A stretch of DNA of 64,000 nucleotides from Phascolarctos cinereus (GCF_002099425.1 NW_018343969.1:3372001-3436000); one strand, 5' to 3'. Shown: positions 32,531 through 44,639, numbered from the stretch's first letter. Notes: a model not told the origin generated them from the letters alone. Program-made: numbers and translations.

Positions 32531-33374
32531 ACTACCTGCAGTGGTAGGTTATTGAGATTAAATAAAATAATGTAAATTAAAGCTCTCCAAAATAAAAGCA
32601 CTATATTGATGTAAGCTGTTGTTAGTACTTACCAAAATAATTGGTCAGTGACTTTGTAATGTTCTCCTGATGTTGGACTATCAAGCATTATACAAGGTTT
32701 TCCCAAAAAGGAAGGTACCTAGCACGAAAAAGGTACATGTTCTGGGGATGTGGAGGTTCCATTCATCTTAGAAGGATAAAAAGAATGGAATGAACTGATG
32801 ATAAGAGAAGACAGAAGGACAGAAATCACTTTATCAGCCATTTTCTCTAGTGGGCTAATTTGAAGTTTTTTGCCAAATCTATGGTTAGCTATTGAAATCA
32901 CTTTAAGATATAACTTTAGTTTTGTTTTATATATGCATATATGTACATATATATGCATACGTATATGAATATATATTTATATATAATTATGGATAACTGT
33001 AAGTCAATGTGAGAATGATAAAGTAAAATTTTACTGTGACAGGTTCATTTTCAATAAAGATTAGCATTTATAGGTATCTAAACAGAGTAACTGCAAGATT
33101 AATCAAACATTAACTAAGGGAAAATTTAAAGAATTCAATTCATTCTCAAATACTCCACTTTGCTATACGCAGCTGTGCCTGGTTTCAACTCCAAGGAGCA
33201 AAATGTCCCTCACCTCATAAGCATATCACTTTTAATCTCATTACTATGATGCTAACTCAAGCCTTGGATACCACCTCTCACATCCTCCTCTCTGCTCTGA
33301 AAGACTGGAGGGTAAAGTATTGAGCGCCTTCCAAAGCTTTCCTTTATAGAATGCAGAAACTGGATTACTCTAGT
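32531..33374. other. unassigned AT-rich sequence
   Basis: Contains an alternating AT/ATGC tract at 32925-32990. Otherwise no recognised repeat or ORF. Confidence 0.35.
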
Positions 33375-33612
33375 TCATTCTTCTCTCCATCTGCCTGCCT
33401 TCATTCAACTCCACAGAGAAAGATACCAACTATTGTCCTCCCTAACCTCTCTTTCCAGCTTTCTTTTGTGTGTTTTCTTCCCCCATTAGATTATAAGCTC
33501 CTATAGGTCAGGAACTGTCTTTTTTTCCCTTATTTGTATTCCCATCACTTAGCACAGTATCTGGCACATAGAAGGCATTTAATAGATATTTATCAAATTT
33601 AACTGAATTGAA
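33375..33612 (+). repeat. L2 LINE 3' end
   Basis: Shows 'attagattataagctcctat', 'tgtattcccatcacttagca', 'gtatctggcacatagaaggc' and 'atttaatagatatttatcaa'. Confidence 0.75.
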
Positions 33613-33776
33613 AATGGTTCTGTAATTTTGTCAATGCAAATTTTTTTTTTTCGACAGCTCATATAAAAACAAATCCATACTGGCCCAGCCCGCTCTCTTC
33701 TGACTGTATAGCAGGGTGTTCATCAAGCATTCTGGGGCAGTTTTTAAGTTTTTCTGCCATTTATATGTGTAGAAAA

Positions 33777-34042
33777 TTGTTGTTGTTCAATCATGCCCAA
33801 TTCTTTGTGACCCAAAGTCCATGGGGTTTTCTTACCAAGAATAACGGAGTGGTTTGCCATTTCTTTCTCTAGTGTGTCCCCATTTTATAAATGAGGAACT
33901 GAGGCAAATAGGAGTTGTGACTTCCCCAGGATCACAAAGCTAGTAAGTGTCTGAGGCTGGATTTGAACTCAGATCATCTTGACTCCAAGTCTGGTACTTC
34001 TTGGTACCAGGCCTGATACTCTATCTACTATGCCATCTAGCA
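33777..34042 (-). repeat. marsupial tRNA-derived SINE, long form, antisense
   Basis: Shows 'gttgttgttcaatcatgccc', 'gtggtttgccatttctttct', 'aaagctagtaagtgtctgag' and 'atctactatgccatctagca'. Confidence 0.85.
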
Positions 34043-34445
34043 AATGTTGGTGCCACAAGGCACTTTTAAGTTGTCATGATGGTTGTATTTTAACCCTTCA
34101 GAAGATTTGGTTGGGTACTACAAGCTTAGAGATTTTGCTACCAAGTAAAGATGTGACTTTACCACAACTAAATAAATTCAAGTGGAACTTACTTTTTATG
34201 TAAGCAGACTTGCAATTTTTCCCATTCTAGCCATGTATGAAGTCAGTTCTTCAAACTCTGATGGTTGGCAAGATTCAGGCTTAAGCATTATAGAACCTTT
34301 TACCATATCACCACAGAACTGATAAGACCTTATAACCATGCCCAAACAGCAAGTCTCAAACAATTTTCTCAGACAAAATAACCAAACAGACATTTGATAC
34401 GTTGCATACGTTAAAGGTGTACAAAAGTAATGTTAATAATATCTT
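34043..34445. other. unassigned sequence
   Basis: No recognised repeat or ORF beyond 65 codons. Confidence 0.35.
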
Positions 34446-34449
34446 TAAA

Positions 34450-34640
34450 TAATGCTATTATCATGCTACTTACTTCCTCAAAAATCTTTTATGGTTCCCC
34501 ATTACCTACAATGTCTTAACCTTTTAGCCTAGCATTCAAAGTCCTGCACCATCTGGTCCTTTCCAGCACTATAGTCCACTACTCTCCTACAAAAATTCTG
34601 AATTCCAATACTCACTATCCTCTGAACATACCTTACATGA
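34450..34640 (+). repeat. L2 LINE fragment
   Basis: Shows 'tggttccccattacctacaa', 'agcctagcattcaaagtcct', 'gcaccatctggtcctttcca', the L2 3' region upstream of its tail. Confidence 0.7.
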
Positions 34641-34769
34641 AATTGAAAAACTTTTCCATGAAAAAAAAATTATGAAACTAAGACAAGAAAAGTAGTAATT
34701 GTGAAATAGCACTCATGTTAAATATTTGATGAGGATATGATAATGAGTACATGTAGATGATTAACAAAT

Positions 34770-35165
34770 ATATAAAAGCAAAAGTGATTTTCCCAATAGA
34801 TAAGCCATTTAAGGAATAAATAGTACTCAGAAGCACTATAAATTATCAATAAATGCATGAAAGATTGTTCCAGATCACTAATGATAAGAGAAGTAAAAAT
34901 TAAAGTAAGTTTGAAGTTTCACTTCATACCAGCAAATGGGCAAATATGATTAAGGATGGGAATACTCAGTGTAGAAGAAGTTTTGAAAAGACATGAACAC
35001 TGATGCATTACTAGCAAAGCTGTGTGTGGATCAGCCCTTGCCAGAATTCAAGCATTCTGGAAATCAATCATGAAATATGCTGAGGAAGTGACTAAAACAT
35101 CCATACCCTTTGATCAAGAGATACCATGGCTAGGTGCATAACCCAAGGAGGTCAGCACCTCAGTC
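34770..35165 (+). mobile_element. L1 3'-terminal region, sense
   Basis: Follows the 3' region of marsupial L1: 'agataagccatttaaggaat', 'gatcactaatgataagagaa', 'acactgatgcattactagca', 'tccataccctttgatcaaga'. A short continuation may lie at 35575-35640 ('ttcatagtagcggctgagaa'). Confidence 0.6.
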
Positions 35166-35570
35166 TACACACCTAAGAACCTGAAGGTCTAACAAAGAGC
35201 TTCTTCTCATAGCTGACAGAGATGCTATGCCATTTGATGTGAGGGGTGGAGCTGATTGGAGGAAAGGTCTCTTTTTGAAAGAGCTAAATAGAGTAAAGAA
35301 GAATCCTCTGCTGTAGGAAAGGAGATGGCTGAGTTAGCTGTTCCATCTTTTCTAATATGTCTCTTGCACCTACTTCTTCAGTTGCTCATTCCTGATACTG
35401 TGATCTGGCTTCTGTGCCAATGTCTGGCTCTCTTGTTTCAAAGCAGTGCTTCCTGATGTGAAGTCACTCACCTCTGTTTCATAATGTGAAACTCCAGGTC
35501 CTCAGATCTGCCATATATAACACAAATTGTTACTCTATAGTAGCTCAATGATCCCAAAATTGTTCTATGC
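35166..35570. other. unidentified block inside an L1 3' region
   Basis: About 400 bp sit between L1-like 3' sequence on the left and a possible continuation on the right. No family, ORF or terminal repeat was recognised. Confidence 0.35.
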
Positions 35571-35910
35571 TGCAGTCTTCCCAGCAATAAACTCCAAAAT
35601 ACTGAAAACCATACTATTCATAGTAGCGGCTGAGAAACATTGAATTGCATCCATCTTTAGATCAGTCGGTCAGTCTCTTACCTCTGAGTTGTTTTAAAAC
35701 AGGTCCTCTCAGTATAATTATCTTAGAGGCTGTTTTTTCTCAGCAACTTAAAATTGCCTGAAGCCATTTTACTCACACAAATGTCTATTTTCTTCCCCTT
35801 TCAACAAATAAAATATTCACTTAAAAAAGGGGTGCTATTTTTCATATACAGGGGAGACACCTGGATAGGTAGGAGCCGTGTGCTCTAACACTATAAGTCA
35901 AATGGCTTTT

Positions 35911-36041
35911 CTTTTTAAGTGAGGCAATTAGGTTTAAGTGACTTGCCCAGAGTCACACAGCTAGGAAGTATTGTGTCTGAGGTCGGATTTGAACTCAGGA
36001 ACTCCTAACTTCAGGGTCAGTGCTCTATCCAGTGCGCCACC
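35911..36041 (-). mobile_element. short tRNA-derived SINE, antisense, with exact target duplication
   Basis: Shows 'aagtgacttgcccagagtca', 'ggtcggatttgaactcagga' and 'gctctatccagtgcgccacc'. 'tcaaatggctttt' occurs exactly at 35898-35910 and 36042-36054. The head is truncated by a few bases. Confidence 0.9.
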
Positions 36042-36269
36042 TCAAATGGCTTTTTGAAATTAAGAAGTAACAGAGGGATCTTGTGTTTCCTAAAATTCTC
36101 TTCTTCTTAATTACAGACTTTTGATGCAAACTCTCATCTTATTACTTTTGTGGGTACAATCCCCTCTGTTGGAGGGTCCCTGAATAAGGTTCTACTAGTT
36201 GCACTCTTGCTTATTTATTAACAGATGGGTAGAGTAGAACCAGTTGGTAAAAGTAACATAGATGTAGGT

Positions 36270-36465
36270 GTTGGGTCAACATAATGAACAATTTTCTAAT
36301 AACTAGAACTATTCACAAGTGGAGTGGGCCAACTTGTGAGATAGTGAATCTCCCATCCCTGGAAACATTCAAGAAGAGGTTGTGTGCACCTGAAAGAAAA
36401 ATATCAGGCATCCTTATTTACATAAAAGGTTGGAATAGAGGACCTCTAAGGCCTCTTCATTCAAT
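36270..36465 (+). repeat. CR1/L3-type LINE 3' end
   Basis: Follows the CR1 3' end: 'ctaataactagaactattca', 'agtggagtgggccaacttgt', 'cccatccctggaaacattca', 'agaggacctctaaggcctct'. Confidence 0.7.
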
Positions 36466-36505
36466 TGTTAGAGTGGAAAAGGATGTTTGGAGGTCTTTCT
36501 AGCCC

Positions 36506-36698
36506 AGAGATGTCAAACTCAAATACAAACAGGGGCCACTAACCCTTCCACAAGGATGCTTTCTGCCACATATTGACTTGTAAAACCTTATATTAACATT
36601 ATCTTTGTTATATTGTATTTTATTTTGTCAAATATTTTTCAATTATATTTTATTCTGGTTGAGGCCACATGAAGCAGTTGCTAGTTTCACACTTCTTA
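36506..36698. mobile_element. hAT-like nonautonomous DNA transposon
   Basis: Starts 'cagagatgtcaaactcaaat', contains 'aacaggggccactaaccc' and 'attctggttgaggccacatg', and ends 'ctagtttcacacttctt'. The 'GTCAAACTC ... GTTTGACAC' type ends and middle resemble a marsupial hAT-type MITE. There is no ORF. Confidence 0.6.
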
Positions 36699-36894
36699 TT
36701 TAACCAATAGTTTCTAAATTTTTACGATTATATACCTTTATCAGTTAAAGTTTTTGAGTACACCTCTCCATTATGTATATGTTTAATTGTTAAGAAATTG
36801 TATGCATGTACTACTATGATAATAATTGTTTATATTTTAATACAGAAAAAGAGACCTTTTAAAAGGATGATATAAAGATAAAATAATATTTTAT
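36699..36894. other. unassigned AT-rich sequence
   Basis: No recognised signature. Confidence 0.3.
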
Positions 36895-37265
36895 CCTAGA
36901 GGCAATATGGAGTCATTGGGAAGTTCATTGAGTAGAGGGATGAAATGGTCAAACCTACAATTCAGGGACATGATGTTTACAGCTGTTTGGAAAGACATCT
37001 GGAGAGGGGAGAGATCTGAGGCAGGGTGGACAATTAAGTGACTATTATAATAGTTCAAGAGATAGATGATGAGTGCCTGACCTGATAGTTGCTCTGTGCT
37101 GCCTCAGCTATGTATGAATAGAGGAAAGGGGTCAGAAGTGAGAGATGTGGGAGTGGAACAAATAAGATTTGGTGACTGATTAGCTATATGGGTGAGAGAC
37201 AATGAGGAGTCAAAAGTGACTCCCAAGTTGTGAGAATCTACATGGCTAGAAGAATTGACAATAAT
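36895..37265 (+). repeat. long ancient interspersed repeat
   Basis: Shows 'gcaatatggagtcattggga', 'gacctgatagttgctctgtg', 'gtggagtggaacaaataag'-like text and 'caaaagtgactcccaagttg'. This is a recognisable ancient mammalian repeat with no ORF. A second piece is at 50945. The family name is uncertain. Confidence 0.5.
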
Positions 37266-37799
37266 AAAGAAATGTAGAAAAGGTTGGGGTTTGGTAGGAA
37301 AGATATTGTAAGAATAATTTTAATGAAGGTGACATAGCCCATCCATACCAGCTTATCCTGTTTGACTCACTCTGTCTCATCCAAGAAGGAAATGGGAAAG
37401 GTAGAACTCTTATGCCCAACTCATTGCCTCCAATAAAGAGCCCACTCTGTAAAGGTGACCTAGAACCACAAAGTGATATGAAACGATGGATTTTTTTTTC
37501 CCAGTTGCACATATGCAGCTGCTTTTTGTGGGTGCTCAGGTAGGGGTTAGATTTTAACAGGCTCAAGCAACCTATGCTTGGCTCAAAAAGGGAAAGATTA
37601 AGAACTCTAAGGCAGACAGAGGGACAGAGTTGGAGCCGGGATAAGTAAGGGATGGTGAAGGGTCATATAAGTAGATAAGTATGATTGTGTTTGAGACAAG
37701 ACCCAGGACTGATTTTCCATGGTGAAGGTGGGATTCAACTCATTTTGGCTGATCACATACTCCCTGGGGTCAAGCCTCTTCTCACATTTTGGAGAAAAC
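37266..37799. other. unassigned sequence
   Basis: Contains a 106-codon minus-strand frame (37246-37566) with no motif. No repeat family was recognised. Confidence 0.35.
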
Positions 37800-37920
37800 C
37801 AATCACCATACTCTCATTTTACAGATGAGAAAACTAAGGCCCAGAGATATTAATTAAGTTATTCAAGAGCATGAGTGACTTAATGGCAGCACTGGGGCTT
37901 GGATTCCAGTGTTCTTTTCA
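37800..37920 (-). repeat. MIR-type SINE, antisense
   Basis: Shows 'ctcattttacagatgagaaa', 'ctaaggcccagagatattaa' and 'gcttggattccagtgttctt'. Confidence 0.65.
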
Positions 37921-38104
37921 TCAATTTGACTTACACATATTGTGTCTCCCATAGTCAGCTTCCCAGGAATGTTAGAAATAGAAAAACAAACAAAAAAGAG
38001 TAAAAACAAAAAACAAAAAACAAAAAAACAACCTAATAATTAGGTGTGGTTTTTGAAAGCAAAATGAGGAAAAGGAAAATGCTACAAACATCCATAAGGC
38101 CCAA

Positions 38105-38235
38105 ATAGTCAGTGTGGCATAGTGGCTGGAGAGCTTGCCTTAGTCAGGAAAACTTGGATTCAAGTCTTGCTTCTGAAACATGCTGACTCTGAGACCCTCA
38201 CACAGGCTTAATCTCTCAGTGCAGGTCTCTGGGAC
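38105..38235 (+). repeat. tRNA-type SINE 5' fragment
   Basis: Shows 'gtgtggcatagtggctggag', 'gtcaggaaaacttggattca' and a degraded 'gagaccctcacacaggct'. It may join the tail module at 38515-38600 ('ggagtttccttgctgggagt'), with other repeats in between. Confidence 0.55.
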
Positions 38236-38344
38236 TCTGTGTCGCATAATGGTTAAGAGACTATAGCTTCTTGAAGGTAGGGACTTTCATTTTTGTCTTT
38301 GAATCTAAAATAAATGAATATATGCCATCTTACTGATTGATTAT

Positions 38345-38500
38345 AGTCTATAGATAAATCAACAAGCATTTTTTAAGTGCTTACTTTGTACTAATGCAGG
38401 GGAAACAAAAGAAAAGGCAAAAAACAATCCCCACTCTCAGGAGCTTATACTCCGGTTGGGGAGACAACATACATACATCAGTACATACAAGATAAAAACA
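38345..38500 (+). repeat. ancient interspersed repeat fragment
   Basis: 'caacaagcattttttaagtg', 'ctcaggagcttatactccgg', 'gagacaacatacatacatc' match the same family as 7195. Confidence 0.5.
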
Positions 38501-38514
38501 AGGTAAAAGGAAGA

Positions 38515-38600
38515 TAGGAGGAGTTTCCTTGCTGGGAGTTCCCCACATGTGTAAAATCACAAATCTTGGGGGTGAGGGGGTAGAAGTTGTAGTTTTTCTC
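38515..38600 (+). repeat. SINE tail module
   Basis: 'aggagtttccttgctgggag' then 'aaaatcacaaatcttgg' matches the 3' module of the SINEs at 31215 and 15650. Confidence 0.5.
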
Positions 38601-39315
38601 CTCTCCTCCAAGAATGTCAAGCTCTTTTTTCTCTCTACCATAACTAGCTATTAGAAAATATATTTCAAGTTCACTAATACTATTGTGTATAAAGTAAATG
38701 TTACTGCTTATATATCTAAAAGTAGCTCATGGGGAGGCGTGGGTAGATATTGCCCCTTCTTCAAAGAAAGACGTTGATTCCTTCCTAGAGGGGAATAGGA
38801 GAAAGGGTCTAGACTCTAGATGCTCTGTATTGGGAGCGTTAAAGAACTAGAATTATACCTATCTTCTTCTCTAAATATTACTGGTCTATGGACATGCTTT
38901 TTTAATTTCAGACTACTTTCTTGGCTACTCTCCCTTAAAGGGAGAGGATAAATCGATCTTACACTCACAGATTTGATCTCTTCCCACTAATTGCTAGTTA
39001 GATAAAAGAGCATCACACATTGTGAACAGCGAGTAAAACAATGTATACAAACAAATAGCAAACAGAAATCATGAAAGTTAAACACGTAAGGATATACCAG
39101 ACAATACACAAGGATGAGTATGCTCTTTAGATATCAACAAGTTGAGATCTTACAAGAGAGAGGCCCTGATCTTACTCAAGGGGAATTTCTTCAAATTCGC
39201 AGGGTATCAAGCTGCAGGGACTTATTAAGGAACTGCTTTCTCCCTTAAATATCTGACAAAGAGTACGTTTCTCCTGAATTGAACTGGTCCCAAAGAGAGT
39301 CTGGAATCATGTGGG

Positions 39316-39316
<1 letters not shown>
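38601..39316. other. unassigned sequence
   Basis: No recognised repeat or ORF. The composition is mixed. Confidence 0.35.
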
Positions 39317-39369
<53 letters not shown>

Positions 39370-39371
39370 GT
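39317..39371. repeat. (GT)n microsatellite
   Basis: About 55 bp of GT, nearly uninterrupted. A His/Thr-repeat minus-strand frame derives from it. Confidence 0.95.
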
Positions 39372-42125
39372 ACTGAGTAGCAGGAATAAAGAATGTTTCT
39401 CCTTTCAAAAGCTTTTTTGTCAATTCTATACCCTCAGGTCCTATGTACAGTGTCAAGTTATTTTTTATACCAATTAGAAGTCTTTTGAAAAATATTCCAG
39501 GCTTGAAAACCAGGTTACTTTCATGAATAACTAAAGCAGGTTTAACATCTTCTCTCCTGTGGAATAGGAATTCTAAAAAAAAAAAAAAAAAGAAAGAAAG
39601 ACAAATCAAACAAACAAATGAATGAAACTCTAATAGCGAAATTTTATGCTAACATTTCCAGGAAGTAGGAGCTTCCCAGGGCCCTTCAAATATCATGTTT
39701 ATTTATTATTTTTATGTATACCAGAATCACTACTTATTTGAAAGATGGATCCTACTACTCCCCAGACTGGGTCAAATTAGAATGACTTGTTTTTCATTCA
39801 CATCTGACTTTTTGACAAATACACAAGAAGAAATTGTAGCTCTGTCCTTTATTGGGGGAGAACAAAAATATCTCAAGCTAATAATGGTTTTTCTCTCTTC
39901 TATTGTATGATGTCCATTTCACTCACATTTCAGATATTCATTTTTACTTCACTGATGGGTTTCTTGTGTAAAGCATGGTTTCGTTTGCTCTCTGTGTGAT
40001 TTTACTCCCATTTGGTTAAGCTCACTTGTGGATTTTTCCTATAATGAAAACTTATTTGTTTCAAATGCTTCCTCAGTTGCAGTTTTCTTTTCTGTCAGTA
40101 CCACCAGTGGCTGAGTATGTTGAAAGGTCAAGCCAGTCACTGCTCTGAGGTGATACCTTTAAATTCTGCCTACCAAAAGACTATGTATTGTGTGCTTGAG
40201 GTACAGGAAAGATTTGCTACTAGGATCCACTTGCCAAGAAGTCTGGCTATAAGTGGGAAAATGAGTATTTACTCTTAAGGAAAAAATTAAATATAAAAGT
40301 CATCCATTCCTTCCTTCCTTTGCATACTTAATCTTGACTGCCAAGATTTGGCATATCATTGATAGAACTAGTAGTTAATAGTAGTTCAGTTCTCACCAAA
40401 TCAATTTCTTAAAAATTCTCTACCTAAAATTTATAGCAAAATGAGCATAGTGTCTTTCTTGTCTTACCCCTTTCACCCCCACCTTCAAGCATGCATTCCA
40501 AGAAACATAAGGGTGTGCTCGGGGTAGGCATTATTCCAAACATGCGTGATGGAATGGGTCCCACTCCCACTTCAGAGTATATGTAATATTCCCTCCTTAA
40601 TTTCAGTATAACACATAGAAGTTTAATGAGCCTTCTTCAGATCATGAGTATCTGAAGTGTTGTTACTAGAGAGTAACGAAGAGTCTTCTGGGGAGAGATG
40701 ACACAGGAGAGGTTAAGCCTGCATAGGAGAGATTCCAGGGGATCATATTTCTTTCTCTTCTCTTGTGTCTTTCAAATGAAGATGGCTAGTATGAGCTTCT
40801 GGGACACTGGCAAGCTCTATTCCCCCACCTAGCTGGTATGTGTCCATGAATGCATGACACTTCTGTTTGTTTTATATTTATCCTCCCTTGATTTTAGGTG
40901 AGTGAGTATCAAGTGACGGAAATGACCAAGTCTTTGTGAAGCTCAACCTTGTGAGCTTCATAAGGTTGAAAGAGCCATCAGTGGTACCCTCTCCAGCTGG
41001 AGTTGGTAGCAGAAAGCACTGAACTCAGTAACGGCAGCAGCCAATTTTAAAGAGGAGCCAGCACAACAGCCGAACTAATTCCATGACTCATCAGCTGGGA
41101 TACTGCTTCCCACAAAAGCCAGACCAGCCACACAAATGACTGAAGTAAATTTGGTGGTGATTCAGAGACAAAGAGAGAGAGAGGGAAAAAAAAAAAGAGT
41201 TCCTGGACCATGAGGAGCAAAATGCCTCATCAGCTCCCTGTATTCCTTACACATATGCCTGACCACCTTACACTTAAAAGCTGAGAACGCTTTCTCCGAC
41301 AGCCCTGTGTTCTCAACAGGAGAGTATGCCCTCAGTTTTGGAGATGGTTTTGTAAGTCCTATCCTTGCTATATCTACTCAGAAAAGATTCCTATGTAAAA
41401 GCCAAATTATATCAATGAGAGTAAAGGAAGCAGTCTGATGTTAAGGTCCTTGGAAAGACTCTGAAATGGAAGGATTTGGGGTATAGCATTGGGGAAGAAA
41501 CGTGCTTTTAGTAAAGTCCTTAGATTAAATGGTCACAGTGCTCAGTGAATTCCTTTAACAGAAAAGGAAAAGAAAACTCTCTATTCCTCAATTAGGAATC
41601 TTAACAAATGAGGGAAGCATATGTGGTGACTACTTGCTTGTAAATCTACTGATAAAGATTCTGAATCTACTAATGTTTCCCTCCAGAAAGTGGAAAACTT
41701 CCCCCAAAGTTTTACAAAACTAGTTTAGCTTCTCTATATTATTCAAGGTATGTATGACCAGAAAAGGAAGGGAGCTGATTATGTGGTGAGCATGAGATAC
41801 AAGAGACTTGCAGCCTTGGTTGTATATAGAGGAACAAAAAGGGAAATGCCAGTGCAAGACAGCCTGTGTCAAAGTTAAAGGCAAGATTAACTCCAGACCC
41901 AAACAATGACAATCAGAATTGCAAGGAACATATACTTTCCTAGATGCCATTGACTTCACATCTACATAATGGCAAATAAACGTTTTGAAAAGGGAAAAGA
42001 AAAGGAAAAATGAGAAACAGCAGATGGGCAGTGGTAGTAATTTGTTCTTTGCCAAACTGGACTTTTCCAAATAGTAATGCATCAGACATTTATTCAAACC
42101 AGTATAGGGAAATAAATGTTGTTGT
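39372..42125. other. unassigned, largely repeat-free sequence
   Basis: The longest stretch (about 2.75 kb) without a recognised repeat. It holds an A-rich tract at 39577-39602, a small nested hairpin around 40938-40972, and a 125-codon minus-strand frame (41720-42097) with no domain, low-complexity Phe/Leu content and no splice or start context. Single-copy DNA is likely. No gene was recognised. Confidence 0.4.
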
Positions 42126-42129
42126 TTGT

Positions 42130-42320
42130 GTGGTTTAGGGGAAAAGGATATTGGGATGGGATTCAGAAAATGTTAGTTTTTTTTTCATTCTCAGCTTTTT
42201 TACCAAATGTCTGTTATAACTATAGATAAGTCTAACAATTTTTGTGGCCCTCAGTTTCCCCATCTGTAAAATAATAGGGATAGACTAGATGATATTTGAG
42301 TCCTTCAAATTGTAAATGTG
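42130..42320 (+). repeat. MIR-type SINE, sense
   Basis: Shows 'ggccctcagtttccccatct', 'gtaaaataatagggatagac' and 'tagatgatatttgagtcctt'. Confidence 0.6.
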
Positions 42321-42494
42321 AATATATAAAACATAAAATTTTAATATAAATTTATGTTAATATATTAAATATAATTATATCAAATATATTTAATCTTATA
42401 AGAAATCTGTGTGCTTTTGTTTAAATAGAACAGTCAGTTGTAGTGATGTGTTTTGCTAGATTTTCAGCAGGCCAGGGAAGGAGATCATATAACT

Positions 42495-42560
42495 ATATAA
42501 GAGTCAGGACCAATTTATCAAACACATATAAAGTGTTTACTATGTTCCAAATATTGCATT
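42495..42560 (+). repeat. ancient interspersed repeat scrap
   Basis: 'atttatcaaacacatataaa' and 'gtgtttactatgttccaaat' resemble the start of the family seen at 7195. Confidence 0.4.
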
Positions 42561-43332
42561 ATGGCTCCCTCAGCCCAGAGGCACAACTGGGTGGGGCAAG
42601 AAAAATTTTGTAACAGGTACTGACAGATTTAAAAGGCACCGAGTTGTCTGGAGGATGCCAAATTTAGTAGGTTCTTGCCAAAAGCTAACCCTGCATCTCT
42701 GCTTACTCTGAAGATTGGGATTGGGGTGCTGGGAAGCAAGAGAGTAGTTCTGGGTACTTGAACAGGAGCATGAATTCAGAAAGGAACAGGACAAACAACA
42801 ATCTTGGTTCCTCTAACAAACTGGTCATCCACTTAGTCAACCCTGCCATTACCTACCACCTCCCTCTCAACCAGAGTCTGGATTAGCAGGAACCAAGGTT
42901 ATTCTCTTCCCACCAGCAGGGACTCAAATAAACTAGACAACTAGCTCCAATCTGAGATTGGAATAGAACATATATAAGGCCCTGCATCTGTAAATCTCAT
43001 TTGGAAGCACTGGGAAGACAAGTACAGGAGAGTCTGGCAGGGTAGTCACAGCAGCAGTATCCAGTACTGCAAAGGGGAGGGATAGGAAGGGAAATACATG
43101 GTGTCAGTGGCATGTCTTTAAATTCTTGCTCCTTTTCTCCTCCAGGATTTTCCAGCCATTTGCCCTCTCATGCTGATCTCCCCAAGAGTGGGAGGAGCAG
43201 CTAATCCAAGTGCCTACACTTACAGGAGGCAGATGAAAATCCATGAGCCAACCCATCTACTCACAAACACAGCAGACCCAGAAATGCACTGGTCTTCTTC
43301 ACCAATCCCTAGTGCAATACACATATACTCAC
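42561..43332. other. unassigned sequence with a TATA-like core
   Basis: More GC-rich than its surroundings. 'acatatataaggccctgcat' at about 42969-42988 is a good TATA-box match. No downstream ORF or family was recognised. It could be an old promoter or chance. Confidence 0.35.
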
Positions 43333-43353
43333 AAACACACACACACATGAACA

Positions 43354-43398
<45 letters not shown>
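43333..43398. repeat. (CA)n microsatellite
   Basis: About 66 bp of CA with a few interruptions at its left edge. Confidence 0.95.
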
Positions 43399-43402
<4 letters not shown>

Positions 43403-43664
43403 TTAGAGTCAAGACCACACCAACACATCTGCATGGCCTGAAGTCAGACCTCTGCAAAGAGTCCAGATCATTTGCTATCCCCTACCTCAACCATACCCTC
43501 ATACATGATCCACACAAAGAGGGAGAGACAGGGCCCTGGTCAAGTTTGAACAGGGTCAGAGATGGTGGTGGTATGGAAATAGAGGGACCTAGTTCCCATG
43601 GATAAGCCATGGAGTGGTGACCTAGCACTTACTTAGAAAGGAAAATAAATTAAGCCAAGCTAGA

Positions 43665-43980
43665 TGAGTCAATGCCCATTTATTATATGTCTTTTATATA
43701 TAAGGCACTATGCTGGGACATGAAAACATAGGAACACAATCAAAAAGTAGTTTCCATTCTCAAAGAGCCTGCATTTTCCTGGGGTTAGGGGAGGCAATAT
43801 GACATGTAAATAGTTAAATTAATAGATAAGCACAAGGCACCAAGGGGATCAGAAGAAATTTCCTGTAGGATGTGGCATTGGGACTGAACTTTGAAAGATA
43901 TGGATTCAAAAGTTAGAGTTGAAGAATAAATATATTCCAAGCATAGTGTACAAACTGTTCAAAGGCACAGAGGCTGGAGA
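43665..43980 (+). repeat. long ancient interspersed repeat
   Basis: Shows 'catttattatatgtctttta', 'taaggcactatgctgggaca', 'ttctcaaagagcctgcattt' and 'ggactgaactttgaaagata', the longest piece of the family seen at 7195 and 38345. Confidence 0.55.
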
Positions 43981-43982
43981 TT

Positions 43983-43989
43983 GTGTGTA

Positions 43990-44034
<45 letters not shown>

Positions 44035-44120
44035 CAGAGAGAGAGAGACAGAGAGGGAGAAAGCGAGAGAGACAGAGAAAGAGAGAGATAGACAGAGAGA
44101 CAGAGACAGAGAGAGAGAGA
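43983..44120. repeat. (GT)n plus GA-rich microsatellite
   Basis: GT to 44033, then (GA)n and (GACA)n mixed sequence. Confidence 0.95.
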
Positions 44121-44389
44121 TGGAGTTAGAGAATATCAATTAGTCTAGTTAGGTTAGAATACTAGCACTACAATATCTTCCTTTGTGTAACTGACTAACT
44201 TTTGTAATGAATATTCACATTGAATAATAAAAAATGTAATCTATATTAATGTCTATTTTTTTTACAAATGGATGAAAATAACTGAATCTGTAACTATTGA
44301 TCACTAAGAAGTATGCTGTTATAGTTATATTATCAGTCAATAATCAATCTTTTTTTTACCATATGGATAAGGTGTAGGATAAATTTTTT

Positions 44390-44468
44390 AAAAATCCTAC
44401 ATTGAGAAGCACCTACCACAATGCAATATGCTAGCTGGTGATCAATAACTGTTGGTTGAATGAATGAT
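44390..44468 (+). repeat. L2/MIR-like 3' tail
   Basis: 'agaagcacctaccacaatgc', 'gtgatcaataactgttggtt' and 'gaatgaatgata' fit an ancient LINE/SINE tail. Confidence 0.5.
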
Positions 44469-44639
44469 ACAATTTCCTTTCTACTTCATTCTACTGATCT
44501 CTTCCATTTATGGGTTAGTTCAGGCCATTCGTGCAATATGTTGCTTAGAAGAAATGCACTGGATTCATAAAGACTCATACTGAGTTAAAATAAGGGGTCA
44601 GAGCAAAATCAATTACTACTCCATAGAGTTTTTCTAAAA

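Noticed and set aside
41720-42097. 125-codon minus-strand frame
   Set aside because: No domain, hydrophobic low-complexity content typical of AT-rich chance frames, and no transcript context.
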